In this document: positions 1 through 9,829 of the stretch, one piece after another
Position numbering within the stretch: position 1 is the first letter of the stretch
Layout of the letters: each line of letters starts with the position of its first letter
Position numbers and translations under genes: made by a program
Assembly: GCA_963966185.1 (NCBI GenBank)
Contig: CAWZYM010000030.1
Location: 1-64,000 of the forward strand
From: Rhabditoides inermis
Lineage: Eukaryota; Nematoda; Chromadorea; Rhabditida; Rhabditidae
Direction: 5' to 3'
DNA length: 64,000 nt
Notes under the pieces: generated by a model
The model's input: only the letters and a program-made list of their open reading frames with translations
The model's database searches: none
Told to the model about the DNA's origin: nothing

Positions 1-111
1 TTAAGCACATAAATAAGAGGATCATGCAAGCACCGAAACGCACTTGTAGAGTTTCTCGACGATGGGTGTGCGATCCTCGGCTTCTGCCGGATTGAAACGA
101 CGCTTGGTCAT
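1..111 (-). CDS. 5' exon of an unidentified gene running off the left edge
   Basis: A start codon at 111 on the minus strand opens a short basic/acidic peptide beginning MTKRRFNPAEAEDRTPIVEK. It is preceded by TTCCTTTAG five bases upstream, which looks like a trans-splice or intron acceptor. A possible donor (GTGCGT) lies near 43; without splicing the frame stops at 22 after only 29 residues. I do not recognise the protein. The rest of the gene would lie outside the window. It could also be a chance open frame, so confidence is modest. Confidence 0.35.
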
Positions 112-262
112 GCGTCCTAAAGGAACAAGTTGACACAGAATCGAAATAACTGACATCAAACACGCAAAATAAAAAAGGGCGCGGAAAAGTGAAGATAGTG
201 AGAAATCATGTTTCACTGGTGTATAACAATTTGTGGGTGGGAAAAGGGTTGGAGAAGGGCAT

Positions 263-851
263 CCTGTAAAATTCAACAATTCAACAATTCAACAGGCATC
301 CTGTAAAATTCAACAATCAATCAATCAATCATTTATCCAGAATCGCTATATCCTGACTATACAACAAGTGCATACGGTACACCACAAGGGCTAAGCGCTG
401 GGAGAAACACAGTTTAGCAACGGGGTTTAGCAACGGGAAAGGGGAGGGTCGAAGGTCGAAATCGAAAGTCGATATTAGATCGATATTCAGTCGATAATCA
501 TTCGATTTCCCTTCCATAATCCATTATAATTAGATACCATTATAGACGATAGTGGGGCTCCGGGTGTTCCTTTCCTTCCATTATAATCCACAATAGTAAC
601 TCCGCGGGGTAGGAAGACAGCGTTCTCTTGAGCTATTCCCCGCCTTGCTCAAGGGTACTGGGGGAAGATCATTTCGACCCGACCGCGCGATGCGAGAGAG
701 GAAGAAACGGAGCTCTTGAACGGGCCCGTTATTTGGAGACACTCAGAAAATTTCGCTATGACGTCATTTGTTGTTGAATTTTTCGTTGTTGATTTTTCCG
801 AATTGTTGAATTTTCCCAGTTGTTGAATTGTTGAATGTTGAATTTTACAGG
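263..851. mobile_element. MITE-like element with terminal inverted repeats
   Basis: The left end starts CCTGTAAAATTCAACAATT and the right end is its reverse complement, finishing AATTTTACAGG at 851. The inverted match extends about 30 bp with one small gap. A second internal copy of the left terminus begins at 300. GTTGGAGAAGG lies just outside both ends in direct orientation and could be a remnant of the target site. The interior has no convincing coding sequence. The class of the parent transposon cannot be told. Confidence 0.5.
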
Positions 852-854
852 AGA

Positions 855-902
855 GTTGGAGAAGGAACGCAAAAGACTGTTGGAGAAGGAACGCAAAAGA
901 CT
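855..902. repeat. 24-bp direct duplication
   Basis: Two adjacent exact copies of a 24-bp unit (855-878 and 879-902) beginning GTTGGAGAAGGAACGC. The same first 11 bases also flank the left end of the adjoining inverted-repeat element. Confidence 0.8.
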
Positions 903-951
903 CAATACACATTAGACAACAATGAATCCTCACGATTCAAGCAAAATGTAT

Positions 952-3494
952 TCAGGATGTCTACGAGGCTATCGATATGCTTGATGGACTGACGTACAAG
1001 GGAAAGCCTGTCAAAATCAAGCGGTTCGCCGTGCATGATCTGAAGGCCACGTGTTCTATCTTCGGGTCTATCTTCGGGAATGCCGGTACATCGTCGCGAT
1101 ACAGTTGCATAACGGTGTGTCAAAGTGAAAAAAGAAATATGCGTGGAGAGAGAGAGAGAGAGAGAGTGCGGGGAGATGAGTCATCAATCGATTTTAGTGT
1201 ATACCTGCGCAGAGGCTGAAGAATGGACCACACTTGTGATGAGAAGGGCAATCCATACGAGATGCGCACTCAGGAGCTGGCGGTGCGAGGAGCGGAGCTG
1301 TGCACCAAGGACACGAACAAGAACAAGTCGTTCAACTACTTTCCTCTCATGCAGCTAGACAAGGTGAAACAAGTGCACACTACAAATACAGTGGCCGCGC
1401 GGACTACTTTATTGTGAGAGACAATGGGAAATGGAGAGACACGCGCGCTCACCGTCTGCGCCCTCTCAATTCAATTTCAATTCAATTTATCGCATATAAG
1501 GGTGATTAAAATGCGCGAGTTGTAGAAGGACGTTACAGTGATAATACGATAGTGTGTGTGTGGGGGGTGGGGGGTAAAACGAGATGAGCTACTACCGCGC
1601 CTTGCTCAAGGGTACTGCGGAGACAAAGGCGGAATGGAACGTATGAAGTGTGGGGACACAGATACATGTGCACAAAAGATGACGTGTGAGAGACGTCCAA
1701 ACTCTCCAGTAATCTCTTCTCGCCACAGTCTTTTTCCTCTCTTCTCGCCACAGTCTTTTTCGCAAGAATTCAAATATTTTGCCGTCAATAGGAGGCTACA
1801 TTCCGCGCACTGTAAGAGAAGGAGAGAGAGTTGTTGAAGTGACGTCACACTAACTGTCGAGGTAGATCAGAGCCCGCCGGGGGTTATAAAAGCGCGCGCA
1901 AACGCCTCCGAGTGACGTCACACTCACTGGCGAGGTAGATCAGAGCCCGCCGGGGGTTATAAAAGCGCGCGCAAACGCCTCCGAGTGACGTCACACTCAC
2001 TGGCGAGGTAGATCAGAGCCCGCCGGGGGTTATAAAAGCGCGCGCAAACGCCTCCGAGTGACGTCACACTCACTGGCGAGGTAGATCAGAGCCCGCCGGT
2101 GTAGATCACATCTTCTAAATGAACGAAACATGATATTTCCAGGTGATTGTCGCGCCCCCCACGTTGCATCTCTTCATGAGTTCCATCACTCGCATCTTCC
2201 GATCACTGGAGACTGACATTTTCAAAGTATGTATTACCACGTTCGGTGTTCAATCGAATGTTGATTTTCAGTGTCTTCACCGACTCGTTCTTGGTCGCAA
2301 CATCGGTGTGGCAGTTTGGAAGAACGAATTGCCGGAAGAGAAGACGAGAGGAGCAGTGGAAGAGGAGCTGAGCAGGCTGGAACGAGTGAGGATGGCGATG
2401 GAGCAGTGGGTGGAGGATGGGATGCCCAAGTCTCATCGGGCGTGTGCACCATGGTGCATATTCACCGAGTTCCAGGCGGCCAAGCAGAAATACATCTTCT
2501 GCAGCAAATGGTATGATGTTTAAAGTGTATGACTTCTTCGTAATCACCTTTTCCAGCCTGTGTAAGCTGTGGGAGCACACCGTCTGCTCCAGATTCGCGT
2601 ACTGGCAGGATGTGAGCGGAGTGTTCTTTGTTTGCACTGGATGCACAAGCAGCGTTGCGCTGGCGCTGAAGAGGGCTCGCATCCGCAAGTCGCTCGACGA
2701 GGCGACCACTCGACTGGAGTCGATCGATGCTGCTCTTGCGGTTCGCGAATCGGAGGAGTACAGGAGCTTCCACTCTCTGGCGGAAAAAGTGTCTGGTCCG
2801 TGTACGAGTCTACCATGGAGGTGAATTTAAAATAAACTTCAAGTAGTCAGAATACATGATTTGAATATGATCACTTTTAAGATCAAATGTCAAATGATCA
2901 AGAAATGATCAAAGAAAGATCAATCGACGAAGCGATTTCAAGATAATACAACCACATATCAGGGACTCTCACGGGCAACGACGCATCCGCCTTCCTCTAG
3001 CACCACGTGACGCTGTTGGGCGAGCTGGGGAAGCTGGATCCCCACGGCGGAGTGATCCAGACGCGCGTGCAGCACTACTGCGATCTGGCGGGTCCCATGG
3101 AAGTGATGTTTCGGGCATCGAAGGGCAAGTTTGTGTCGCAGGAACAGCTGGAGACGATCAAGAGCGCTGCGACGGATTTCAAGACGGCACTGGAGGTAGC
3201 TGTGAACACTAACTTTGCACATATTACTCACACTCCCAAGACCCATTATCTAACTAACCACTTTGTCCCCTTTGTTACTCTGCATAGATCCGTCGGAGCC
3301 GTTTTCGAGCAGGGTGTAGAGAGCTTCCACCTTGTGCATGACCACACTCTCGAGGGAACCTACCGGTCACTCGGGAAGACTGTCCGTGCCCTCAAGTTTG
3401 CGTCTATTCACGTTGCGAACGCGAATGGCCATCGACTGAATCTCGAATTCCGATCGGTTTGGTATCCGGAGAAGGTGGGAGAGGATTGTGTGTG
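952..3494 (+). mobile_element. Degenerate transposon-type protein gene
   Basis: Several exon-like open stretches on one strand fit one protein. Near 952-1113 there is DVYEAIDMLDGLTY, then KRFAVHDLK and a serine/cysteine motif SSRYSCIT. Near 1223-1363 lies a second stretch. From 2143 come APPTLHLFMSSITRIF, a helical region and, at 3004-3494, THYLTNHFVPFV and FEQGVESFH. The order (HDLK, YxCxxC-like, PPTLH, K/THxL, SEQxxESxH) resembles uncharacterised transposon-derived proteins found in many invertebrates; this is recalled pattern similarity, not a search. The 1223-1420 stretch only continues by changing frame, and a 12-bp duplication breaks the first exon, so it may be dead. It stops at 3493-3495 after YPEKVGEDCV. 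It could also be a domesticated host gene. Confidence 0.45.
1839..2098 (+). repeat. 73-bp tandem array with CRE and TATA motifs
   Basis: Units start at 1839, 1912, 1985 and 2058 (the last one is truncated), with only a few differences, all in the first unit. Each full unit carries a palindromic TGACGTCA, a GGTAGATCAGAG block and GGGTTATAAAAGCGCGCGC. The array sits just upstream of, or inside an intron of, the transposon-type gene. It looks like repeated promoter modules, though the function is inferred only from motifs. Confidence 0.8.
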
Positions 3495-4110
3495 AAGAAG
3501 TATGAGTTGCATGAGTTGTTACTGAATGTGGTTGATTCATGTTATATTGTTATTACTGTGACTTGATTACTGTTACTTTGTTGATGTTTATTGTTGTTCA
3601 ATATTAATGGTCTATGTTTATTACTTCATTGTTTTGTAAATGTGATGTGATCTGTATTGTTGTGAATGAATACGTTTCTATACGAAATCAGTTTCGAATC
3701 AATACAGAACACACATATACAATGTTAAAACAAAGGCTGGTGAATAATCATGATAATGAAACGGACAGTATACAAAATTGACTTACTGAACGCGCGCCGC
3801 TCAGAGTGTGCCATACGTTTCGAACTCTACTTAGTTTGTGAGAAGAGGTATCGATCTGAAATTTCGATATATGTTAGATAAGACTTTGAACTAAACCCGT
3901 ATGTTGCGATTTTGTCCAATTTCCCACTTCAAGAAACGTAACAGACCACTTCATTTCAGACAAAGTTGATCAGATAATACGTTCCAAAAACGTATTACAC
4001 GACAATACAAACAATCAACGTATAACATACGCATGCATGTCGTACTTACATACATAGAGAAAGTGAAAGTGTGATGAGAAAGAGATGGTGAACAACCCAC
4101 TCAGAGACCG
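3495..4110. other. Non-coding stretch downstream of transposon-type gene
   Basis: AT-rich sequence with TTGTT-rich 3'-UTR-like composition up to about 3700, then plain sequence. I see no gene, tRNA or clear repeat here. Confidence 0.6.
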
Positions 4111-4111
4111 A

Positions 4112-4690
4112 CCGCGGCAGCCGCGGCGGAGGTAACCCCTTCCGCGGCAGTCGCGGCGGAACTAAAACGTGCCGCGGCAGCCGCGGCGGAGGTTTAGATT
4201 TTGACAGTTCCGCGCCAAGTTCCGCAGTGAGTAAGGTCGCGGAGGTTGCGTTGTACCCTCCGCGCGCTCATTGCCGCGGAGGATCCCGCGGAATGTCCGT
4301 AAACCCGGCTCAAGTAGCGCGCGGCCACCAATCAAGTCAGAAAGCGCGACGTTCAAAACAGATCCGATAAGATATGATCTCAGAGCGCCTATTTGTTAGA
4401 GACGTCATAGTCGAATACTATGGATGACGTGCTCACTTTTGGAAGACCGTATGCTAGAAGTACGCTCAATTTTTTCAAGTCTCACTCTTATGATTATGTA
4501 GCGTTCGCTAGGATTTTTTTTACCTCCGCGGGTCCGATCCGCGGAGGTACCCGCGGAAGCAAAATCAGCCGCGGCAGTCGCGGCGGAAGGTACGGCGGCA
4601 GCCGCGGCGGAGTCCGCCGCGGCTGCCGCGGAATGTTCCGCCGCGACTGCCGCGGACCGTTTTACCTCCGCCGCGGCTGCCGCGGGGTTT
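4112..4690. repeat. GC-rich palindromic repeat cluster
   Basis: At least three direct copies of a 19-22-bp unit containing CCGCGGCAGCCGCGGCGGA lie at 4112-4193, and more copies at 4571-4612. Reverse-complement versions follow at 4616-4690, so the right-hand block can fold on itself. Long alanine- or arginine-rich open frames across the block are products of the GCC/CGG repeats and are not called as genes. Confidence 0.65.
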
Positions 4691-4699
4691 ATCTCTGCA

Positions 4700-5102
4700 G
4701 TTTCGGCTCCTACCACCTGACTGGATTGTTCGGACAGTCTCATACGAGGCGGAGCACTAGTCAGAGATGACCACGCATGAGAGGTTAACACAAACACATA
4801 AGACAAGAACAACAACAAACATGTACTAGTTAGTAAAGAATATAAAATAATGATCAAAATAACAAAGAACTCATATGGAAGAGCCGTTGTGAGAGAAGAA
4901 GCGCGGGGAAGAGTAGATACGGCAGCGGCAATCGGTGCGAAAAATATGTTTTGGTGAAAGAAGTTATGGAGTTTGGTTTTAGTGGGCCCGATATTCACAT
5001 ATTATCGAACGCTTCTTGTGGGTGAATACTATCAAGATTGTTATTGCCTTTTTAATGGAATCTTCGCATGTTATTCCGCGAAATCGCGCGCTTTGTACAA
5101 GC
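4700..5102. other. Non-coding stretch between repeats
   Basis: Mixed-composition sequence between the GC palindromes and the dispersed repeat. No splice-compatible coding exons or RNA gene seen. Confidence 0.5.
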
Positions 5103-5275
5103 CGCTATATAGTTCTACGCTCGCAATAAGTTGCGCGCGGTGGGGTAGATCAGAGGAAGACGGAGATGAGCTCTCGGCAATAGCGCGCAAAACAAGAGAG
5201 ACAGGCGGTTATGGCACCGTGTTTCGAACTGCAAGCGAGGTATATCGAAAACTATCGCTCTGGCGCAGGCTATAA
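5103..5275 (+). repeat. Dispersed repeat, copy 1
   Basis: This segment matches 63818-63990 in reverse complement over its whole length with scattered substitutions and small indels. Shared blocks include CTCGCAATAAGT, GGTAGATCAGAGGAAGACGG, CGAACTGCAAGCGAGGTA and GGCGCAGGCTATA. It ends directly at the truncated first unit of the tRNA array. GGTAGATCAGAG also occurs in the 73-bp array at 1839-2098. Confidence 0.75.
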
Positions 5276-5485
5276 TATCCGCCTCGTGCAATCCCGCCTC
5301 GTGCAAAGTTTTTGTTTGTTTTCGTAGAAGCGCGGTTGCAGGTTTCATAACAATCATTGAAAGGTGGATATGTTAATGATTTATTCCTTATGAGTTTCTA
5401 TCATTTTGGTAGTCTATTGAGTTTGCATGTTGCCATCTCCAATCAAAATCGTATGCTCTATACAAGAAGCGTAATTCAGCCTCTC

Positions 5486-5568
5486 GCATCAGTGACCGAG
5501 CGGTCAAGGCGAGTGACTTATGATCACTTGGGGGAAGCCCCGCGCGGGTTCGAATCCCGCCTGGTGCA
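5486..5568 (+). tRNA. Class II (V-arm) tRNA, anticodon UAU, copy 1; nev-tRNA-Ile type
   Basis: The sequence folds as a class II tRNA. Acceptor GCATCAG pairs with CTGGTGC (7 bp, G-T allowed), discriminator is A. The anticodon stem is AGTGA/TCACT with loop CTTATGA, giving TAT at 5519-5521. The variable arm is 15 nt with a GGGG/CCCC stem, and the T-arm is GCGGG-TTCGAAT-CCCGC. A T5 terminator starts three bases after the gene. Long variable arms belong to Leu/Ser tRNAs, yet the anticodon reads isoleucine AUA. Such nematode-specific V-arm tRNAs (nev-tRNAs) are known and were shown to accept leucine in vitro. In this copy D-stem position 10 is A (5495), creating an A-C mismatch with 5510 and weakening the A box, so it may be less active. 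Confidence 0.85.
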
Positions 5569-5748
5569 AAGTTTTTGTTTGTTTTCGTAGAAGCGCGGTT
5601 GCAGGTTTCATAACAATCATTGAAAGGTGGATATGGTAATGATTTATTCCTTATGAGTTTCTATCATTTTGGTAGTCTATTGAGTTTGCATGTTGCCATC
5701 TCCAATCAAAATCGTATGCTCTACACAAGAAGCGTAGTTCAGCCTCTC

Positions 5749-5831
5749 GCATCAGTGGCCGAGCGGTCAAGGCGAGTGACTTATGATCACTTGGGGGAAG
5801 CCCCGCGCGGGTTCGAATCCCGCCTGGTGCA
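5749..5831 (+). tRNA. Class II (V-arm) tRNA, anticodon UAU, copy 2; nev-tRNA-Ile type
   Basis: Identical to the copy 263 bp upstream except for G instead of A at D-stem position 10 (5758), which restores the G-C pair and a good A box, TGGCCGAGCGGT. The B box is GGTTCGAATCC. Anticodon TAT is at 5782-5784, and the T5 terminator follows at about 5834. A normal leucine tRNA would have the loop CTTAAGA; here one base change gives CTTATGA. Expected identity elements for leucine (A73, long V-arm) are kept, so mischarging of AUA codons with leucine is possible in principle. Use in translation is not shown by sequence. Confidence 0.88.
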
Positions 5832-6328
5832 AAGTTTTTGTTGGTTTTCGTAGAAGCGCGGTTGCAGGTTACATAACAATCATTGAAACGCAGTTATATT
5901 AATGATTTATTCCTTATGAGTTTCTATAATTTTGGTAGCCTTTTTGAGTCTCGGTGTTGCCAACTCTCGTAGTGATAGGTTATCGTTGAAGCCTTCGACA
6001 TCTACAAGGAACATTACAACGTCCGCCAAGCTCGACAACGTCAGTGCAATCTCTATCTGTGTGGCTGCACTCGCCCACACATCTCTCCCTATCCTCGATT
6101 AGAACTTTCTAATCAGGTCACTGGTGTCGTTGTATTGTCACAATGCTCTCCCCTTTGCCCTCTCCCTCTCTCTCTCTTCTCACATTGCCCATGGCACACA
6201 CTGTTTTCCGCGCGGTCGCCAGCCATTTCCATTGCACACAATCGAACCGCTCTACCCAATCACTCGCCAATTTTGTGCCCAATTTTGCTGTTTCGATTTG
6301 TAGTTTATATTTCCCATTTCAGACCGGG

Positions 6329-7742
6329 ATGGCATTCTTTTTTCGACTGAACCATGTGAGTGTATTGACTTGTTGTTTACGCGATGACGTCATGCTTGCA
6401 GGTGATTGCGAGGGAGCCATTTCACAAGTGGCAAAAGCTGGCTACAAGTGTAGTGGTGAACCACTTCCGCACAGCTATAGAAACACCGGAAGGAGCCCAG
6501 TTACTCATCGATATACTCACAGCCACCGCCGGAAACCAGCACATCGTGAGTTGTGAGCTATCCCCCCCTCTCCCCTATTCACCCATGTCACAGGAAGGAT
6601 GCCGTGAGCTGCTGGCTGCTTTGGTGGACCAGGTGTGTTCGGACTTTTCTCGCTACTCGACGCTGGAAACGGGAGCCCGTCTAGCGGAGAGGGCACTCCA
6701 GACACACATGGGATTTAAGAACAAGGAGAAGCTGATCGGGGAACTGACGTGAGTGGGAGAACAGGGAGAGTGGAGAGAGGGGGGAGTGCGCAGACAGGGA
6801 AGGGAGAGTGGGCAGTTGCAGGCTGCACGTGGTGAGTCTCTCGCAGGCGGGTCACTGTCTGGGGCTGATCATGTCCGGATTCGACTCGGCCGAATTGGAG
6901 GACAAGTACGCACTCTGCCTGCGTCTCATGAACACAACACAACAGTCGGTGCTCCCTGAAGAAGCGTATGGTAACAATTCGTTTGTTGAGGGTTGAGGGT
7001 AGCGATGCAGTGGATGTGCTCCTGTTCCATACACATGCGAGTCGCGTGATCGGCCATCTACTGCGCAGAATACACGCGGAGCTGAGTGTGAGTCCCCCTC
7101 TTCCCTCTCCCTCTTTCCCGCTCTCCCTCTCTCCCTATATCTCTCCCCCCTCTCTCCTATCCCTAACCTCTCTCTCTCTCCTATCCCGATCCCTCCTTTT
7201 CAGGACATGTTCCCATATCGGTTCGACCACTTGTTGGAATGGAGACAGTTCACCGAGTGGCGGAATCGACTCCTTGACAAGATTGCTTTCCACCGCCTCA
7301 CACTGGAACTGTGAGTGTAGGAGGATACTGTAGCCGAGTAGTTTGTACGATAGGATGTCCACTATTCGGTTTCGGATACTGTAGCTTCGCATAATTTGGA
7401 TCATTGGATAAATCGTGTGTTATGCAGGACGGAATCCGGTCGGTTTCTGTTGGATTCCGCCCACTTTTCGATGCGGTCTTTCGAAGGCGACACTTTGATT
7501 CCCTTTTGTGAAGAAGGACGGGAGGCATACGTTAGAGAAGTCGGACCCATTCTGGAGGAGAGAGATAAGGAGGAGCAGAGAACGGAGGAGGAGGAGGAGG
7601 AGGATGGTTCCCCGATGGACGAGTGTGCTGCAATGGAGTATGGTGACATGGAGGACTCCTCGGAAGTGGAACACTCTCCCTACTTCTTCGATCCTGTCAC
7701 AGAGTCCTGGCAGCACATATCACCCACCAGGTCTTGCCCGTA
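6329..7742 (+). CDS. PUF-family (Pumilio-like) RNA-binding protein A
   Basis: PUF proteins bind 3' UTRs and repress mRNAs. Exons read from MAFFFRLNH (6329-6355) through seven pieces to TAA at 7742, about 330 residues. The pieces align exon-for-exon with the next gene: VIAREPFHKWQKLATSVV, LVDQVCSDFSRYSTLETGA, DAVDVLLFHTHASRVIGH, FTEWRNRLLDKIAF. The pattern of an alpha-helical repeat with [D/N]xFGxxVV-type core followed by R and L-rich helix is PUF-like but worn: the base-reading residues are poorly kept (HASRVIGH). The C-terminus has an acidic run at about 7563-7600. The start follows CATTTCAG-ACCGGG, a likely trans-splice acceptor. Family call is fair; binding ability is doubtful. Confidence 0.6.
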
Positions 7743-8220
7743 ATGCTTCCAAAAAGTTGTTTACCTATTTTCACGACTATACTCACTTGGTGATTTATGC
7801 TCATTTTAACATATGTGGAGATGGGATACGTGTATATAATTTGGTTGTGATAATAAATCTGTTCGATCTACCAGTTTTGATTTGCGAGTTTCTGCGACAC
7901 CTGAAACTACGATGTCTCCATCCAATCGTAATCAACCGTTTAGTTTTTGTCTTGAACAGAAACATTGTACTGAGCGTAAGATGTCATTGTAAGAAACATT
8001 GTAAGAAAAAGTATATGTGAGATGTTTTCCATTTGTTGCGCTAGGTCAGGTCAATTTCGCAATGGATATCGCTCGCTTTCCCCCATCCTTTCCTAGCCAG
8101 TGGCAGAATGGGCGTGGCCTAGTGAGATCGAACACTCACTCGCTCACAGTCATTCTATTTTCCTTGTTCTCTTATATGGTTTGTTTCTTCTCATCTGATC
8201 TGTTTTCATTTCAGCATACG

Positions 8221-9454
8221 ATGACTTCCTACCAGCGACTGAAGCAGGTAATTGTCTATCCATCGACAATTGTTCATGTTTCCTTCTAGGCTATCCTCAA
8301 TCGTCCGCTCTCTGAATGGAGGGACCTGGCTTCGGAGATCATTCAAGACAAGTTTCTACCGGCGGTCGAGACTGCAGCTGGATGTGACTTCCTGAGAACT
8401 GTCCTCACACAAGCAGCAAAGGCCGGAGAGGTACGCGTCTCTCTCACTCTCTCACTCTCTCACTCTCTCACTCTCTCACTCTCTCACTCTCTCACTCTCT
8501 CACTCTCTCACTCTCTCACTCTCTCACTCTCTCACTCTCTCACTCTCTCACTCTCTCACTCTCTCACTCTCTCACTCTCTCACTCTCTCACTCTCTCACT
8601 CTCTCACTCTCTCACTTTCAGCCCGGCTCTTTCTTGGTGAGGTCTATGGTAGATCAGGTGTGTTCTCACTTGATTCAACTGTCGACCCACGAGACTGGAA
8701 ACTTCCTTGTGCAACGTCTACTGACTGAGAGGATCGATGCCGTATACCAAGAAGAGATCATGGACAGCGGCATACTGTAAGTCAGGATAGAGGGACAGGG
8801 GAAGAGAGAGAGAGATGGTGTCTTTCAGTGGGAACCTGTTGGAGCTGTCTCAGAACAAGTATGGTTCTCATGTGGTGGAGTGTGCTATGGAGAGTGCGGG
8901 GGCAGAGTTCAGATATGAGATGTGTCTCGAACTGATGGATGGATACAAGAGGAGCGAGTGAGTCTTTCTCCCTTCTGCTTCACTCCAATCGCCTACCTTT
9001 CTCTTTTCAGTGAGTTTGGAGATGCAGTTGATGTGCTCATGTACGATCAATTCGGAAACTACATCATCAATCGAATGCTGCAAGTTGTGAACCACCAAGT
9101 GGAGGTAAGAAACGGGTTCACTTCCCTCTCTCTATTCTACTCCTACCATTTCAGGCTATGGCTGTTTGGAGGACAGAAGATTCCAGGTTGGATCAGTTCT
9201 GCGAGTGGAAAGATCGTCTCATCATCAAGATCCAATTGAACCAGCGGCGACTGAGACAGTGAGTGGGGTACTGTAGATATTGGGTTATTGGTAAATCCTC
9301 TTTTTAAAAAATCCTCTTTCTGTCTAGGTCGACTGCTGGAAATCGACTTCTGGACACTGTGGCTGGAATGCAGGCTGCGAAATCGAACCATTGGATGAGT
9401 GGATACAACACAGGCCCCGCCCACTTTGCACCCGCCCCTCGGCGCAGGTTCTAG
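8221..9454 (+). CDS. PUF-family (Pumilio-like) RNA-binding protein B
   Basis: Eight exons run from MTSYQRLKQ (8221) to TAG at 9452-9454. Clear PUF-type repeats are visible: [26 protein letters not shown] and [15 protein letters not shown], followed by the capping segment [13 protein letters not shown] and [10 protein letters not shown]. SxxxE and N-Y in the second helices fit the known PUF base-reading positions. At roughly 300 residues it is shorter than a full eight-repeat PUF protein, so it is a reduced member or the N-terminus is missed. The start lies seven bases after CATTTCAG. One intron (8431-8621) is nearly all CTCTCACT repeats. A polyadenylation signal AATAAA lies at 9577-9582. Confidence 0.7.
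8438..8616. repeat. CTCTCACT microsatellite
   Basis: About 22 almost perfect copies of an 8-bp unit (CTCTCACT) fill an intron of the second PUF gene, between a GTACGC donor and the TTTCAG acceptor. Confidence 0.95.
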
Positions 9455-9829
9455 CCTGTTCTTCTCGGATCATTTGTTACATTTGTGTATCATTATGATT
9501 AATTCGTTGCTTCATATTTGACTGTGTTAGTACGCATTTTCCCCCAACATATTGTAAATACTGAACTTTTGATGACAATAAACGTAGTTTATTAGCGTAG
9601 TCCCAAGTGTTGTTAGTCAAATTATTATCAATCAATAACACGCAATTGAGTAATCACAAAGAAAACGCGAATTTGGATCAAGTGGTTTCGACTCCTAGCA
9701 TCTTACCACTTGGGCCTTCCATCCACATTTCAAGAAGCTTTTATTGAAACATTAAAGCGGCAATGAACGATTCGCGTGAATGTATGAGTTAGTTTGTAAG
9801 AGCGAGTTGTAAGAATCTTGGTGGGTGGT
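9455..9829. other. Convergent intergenic region
   Basis: Holds the 3' UTR of the PUF gene (AATAAA at 9577) and the presumed 3' UTR of the minus-strand neighbour. Nothing else seen. Confidence 0.6.

Larger units (their letters stand above)
5291..5965 (+). repeat. 263-bp tandem array carrying tRNA genes
   Basis: Units of 263 bp follow one another: a truncated unit begins with the 3' end of a tRNA at about 5291, then two full units end with tRNAs at 5568 and 5831, then a partial decayed unit runs to about 5965. The non-tRNA part of the two full units is nearly identical, so the duplication is recent. Confidence 0.85.

Noticed and set aside
4405..4998. Long Ala-rich open frame
   Set aside because: It is created by CCGCGG repeats; no start context, splice sites or codon bias like neighbouring genes.
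5357..5853. Two near-identical 77-residue open frames
   Set aside because: They are the translated tRNA repeat units; the tRNA sequence itself forms the C-terminal half.
5984..6114. Exon-like stretch IVEAFDIYKEHYNVRQARQR
   Set aside because: It reads well but has a weak acceptor and no partner exon before the PUF start; could be a relic of another gene, not enough to call.
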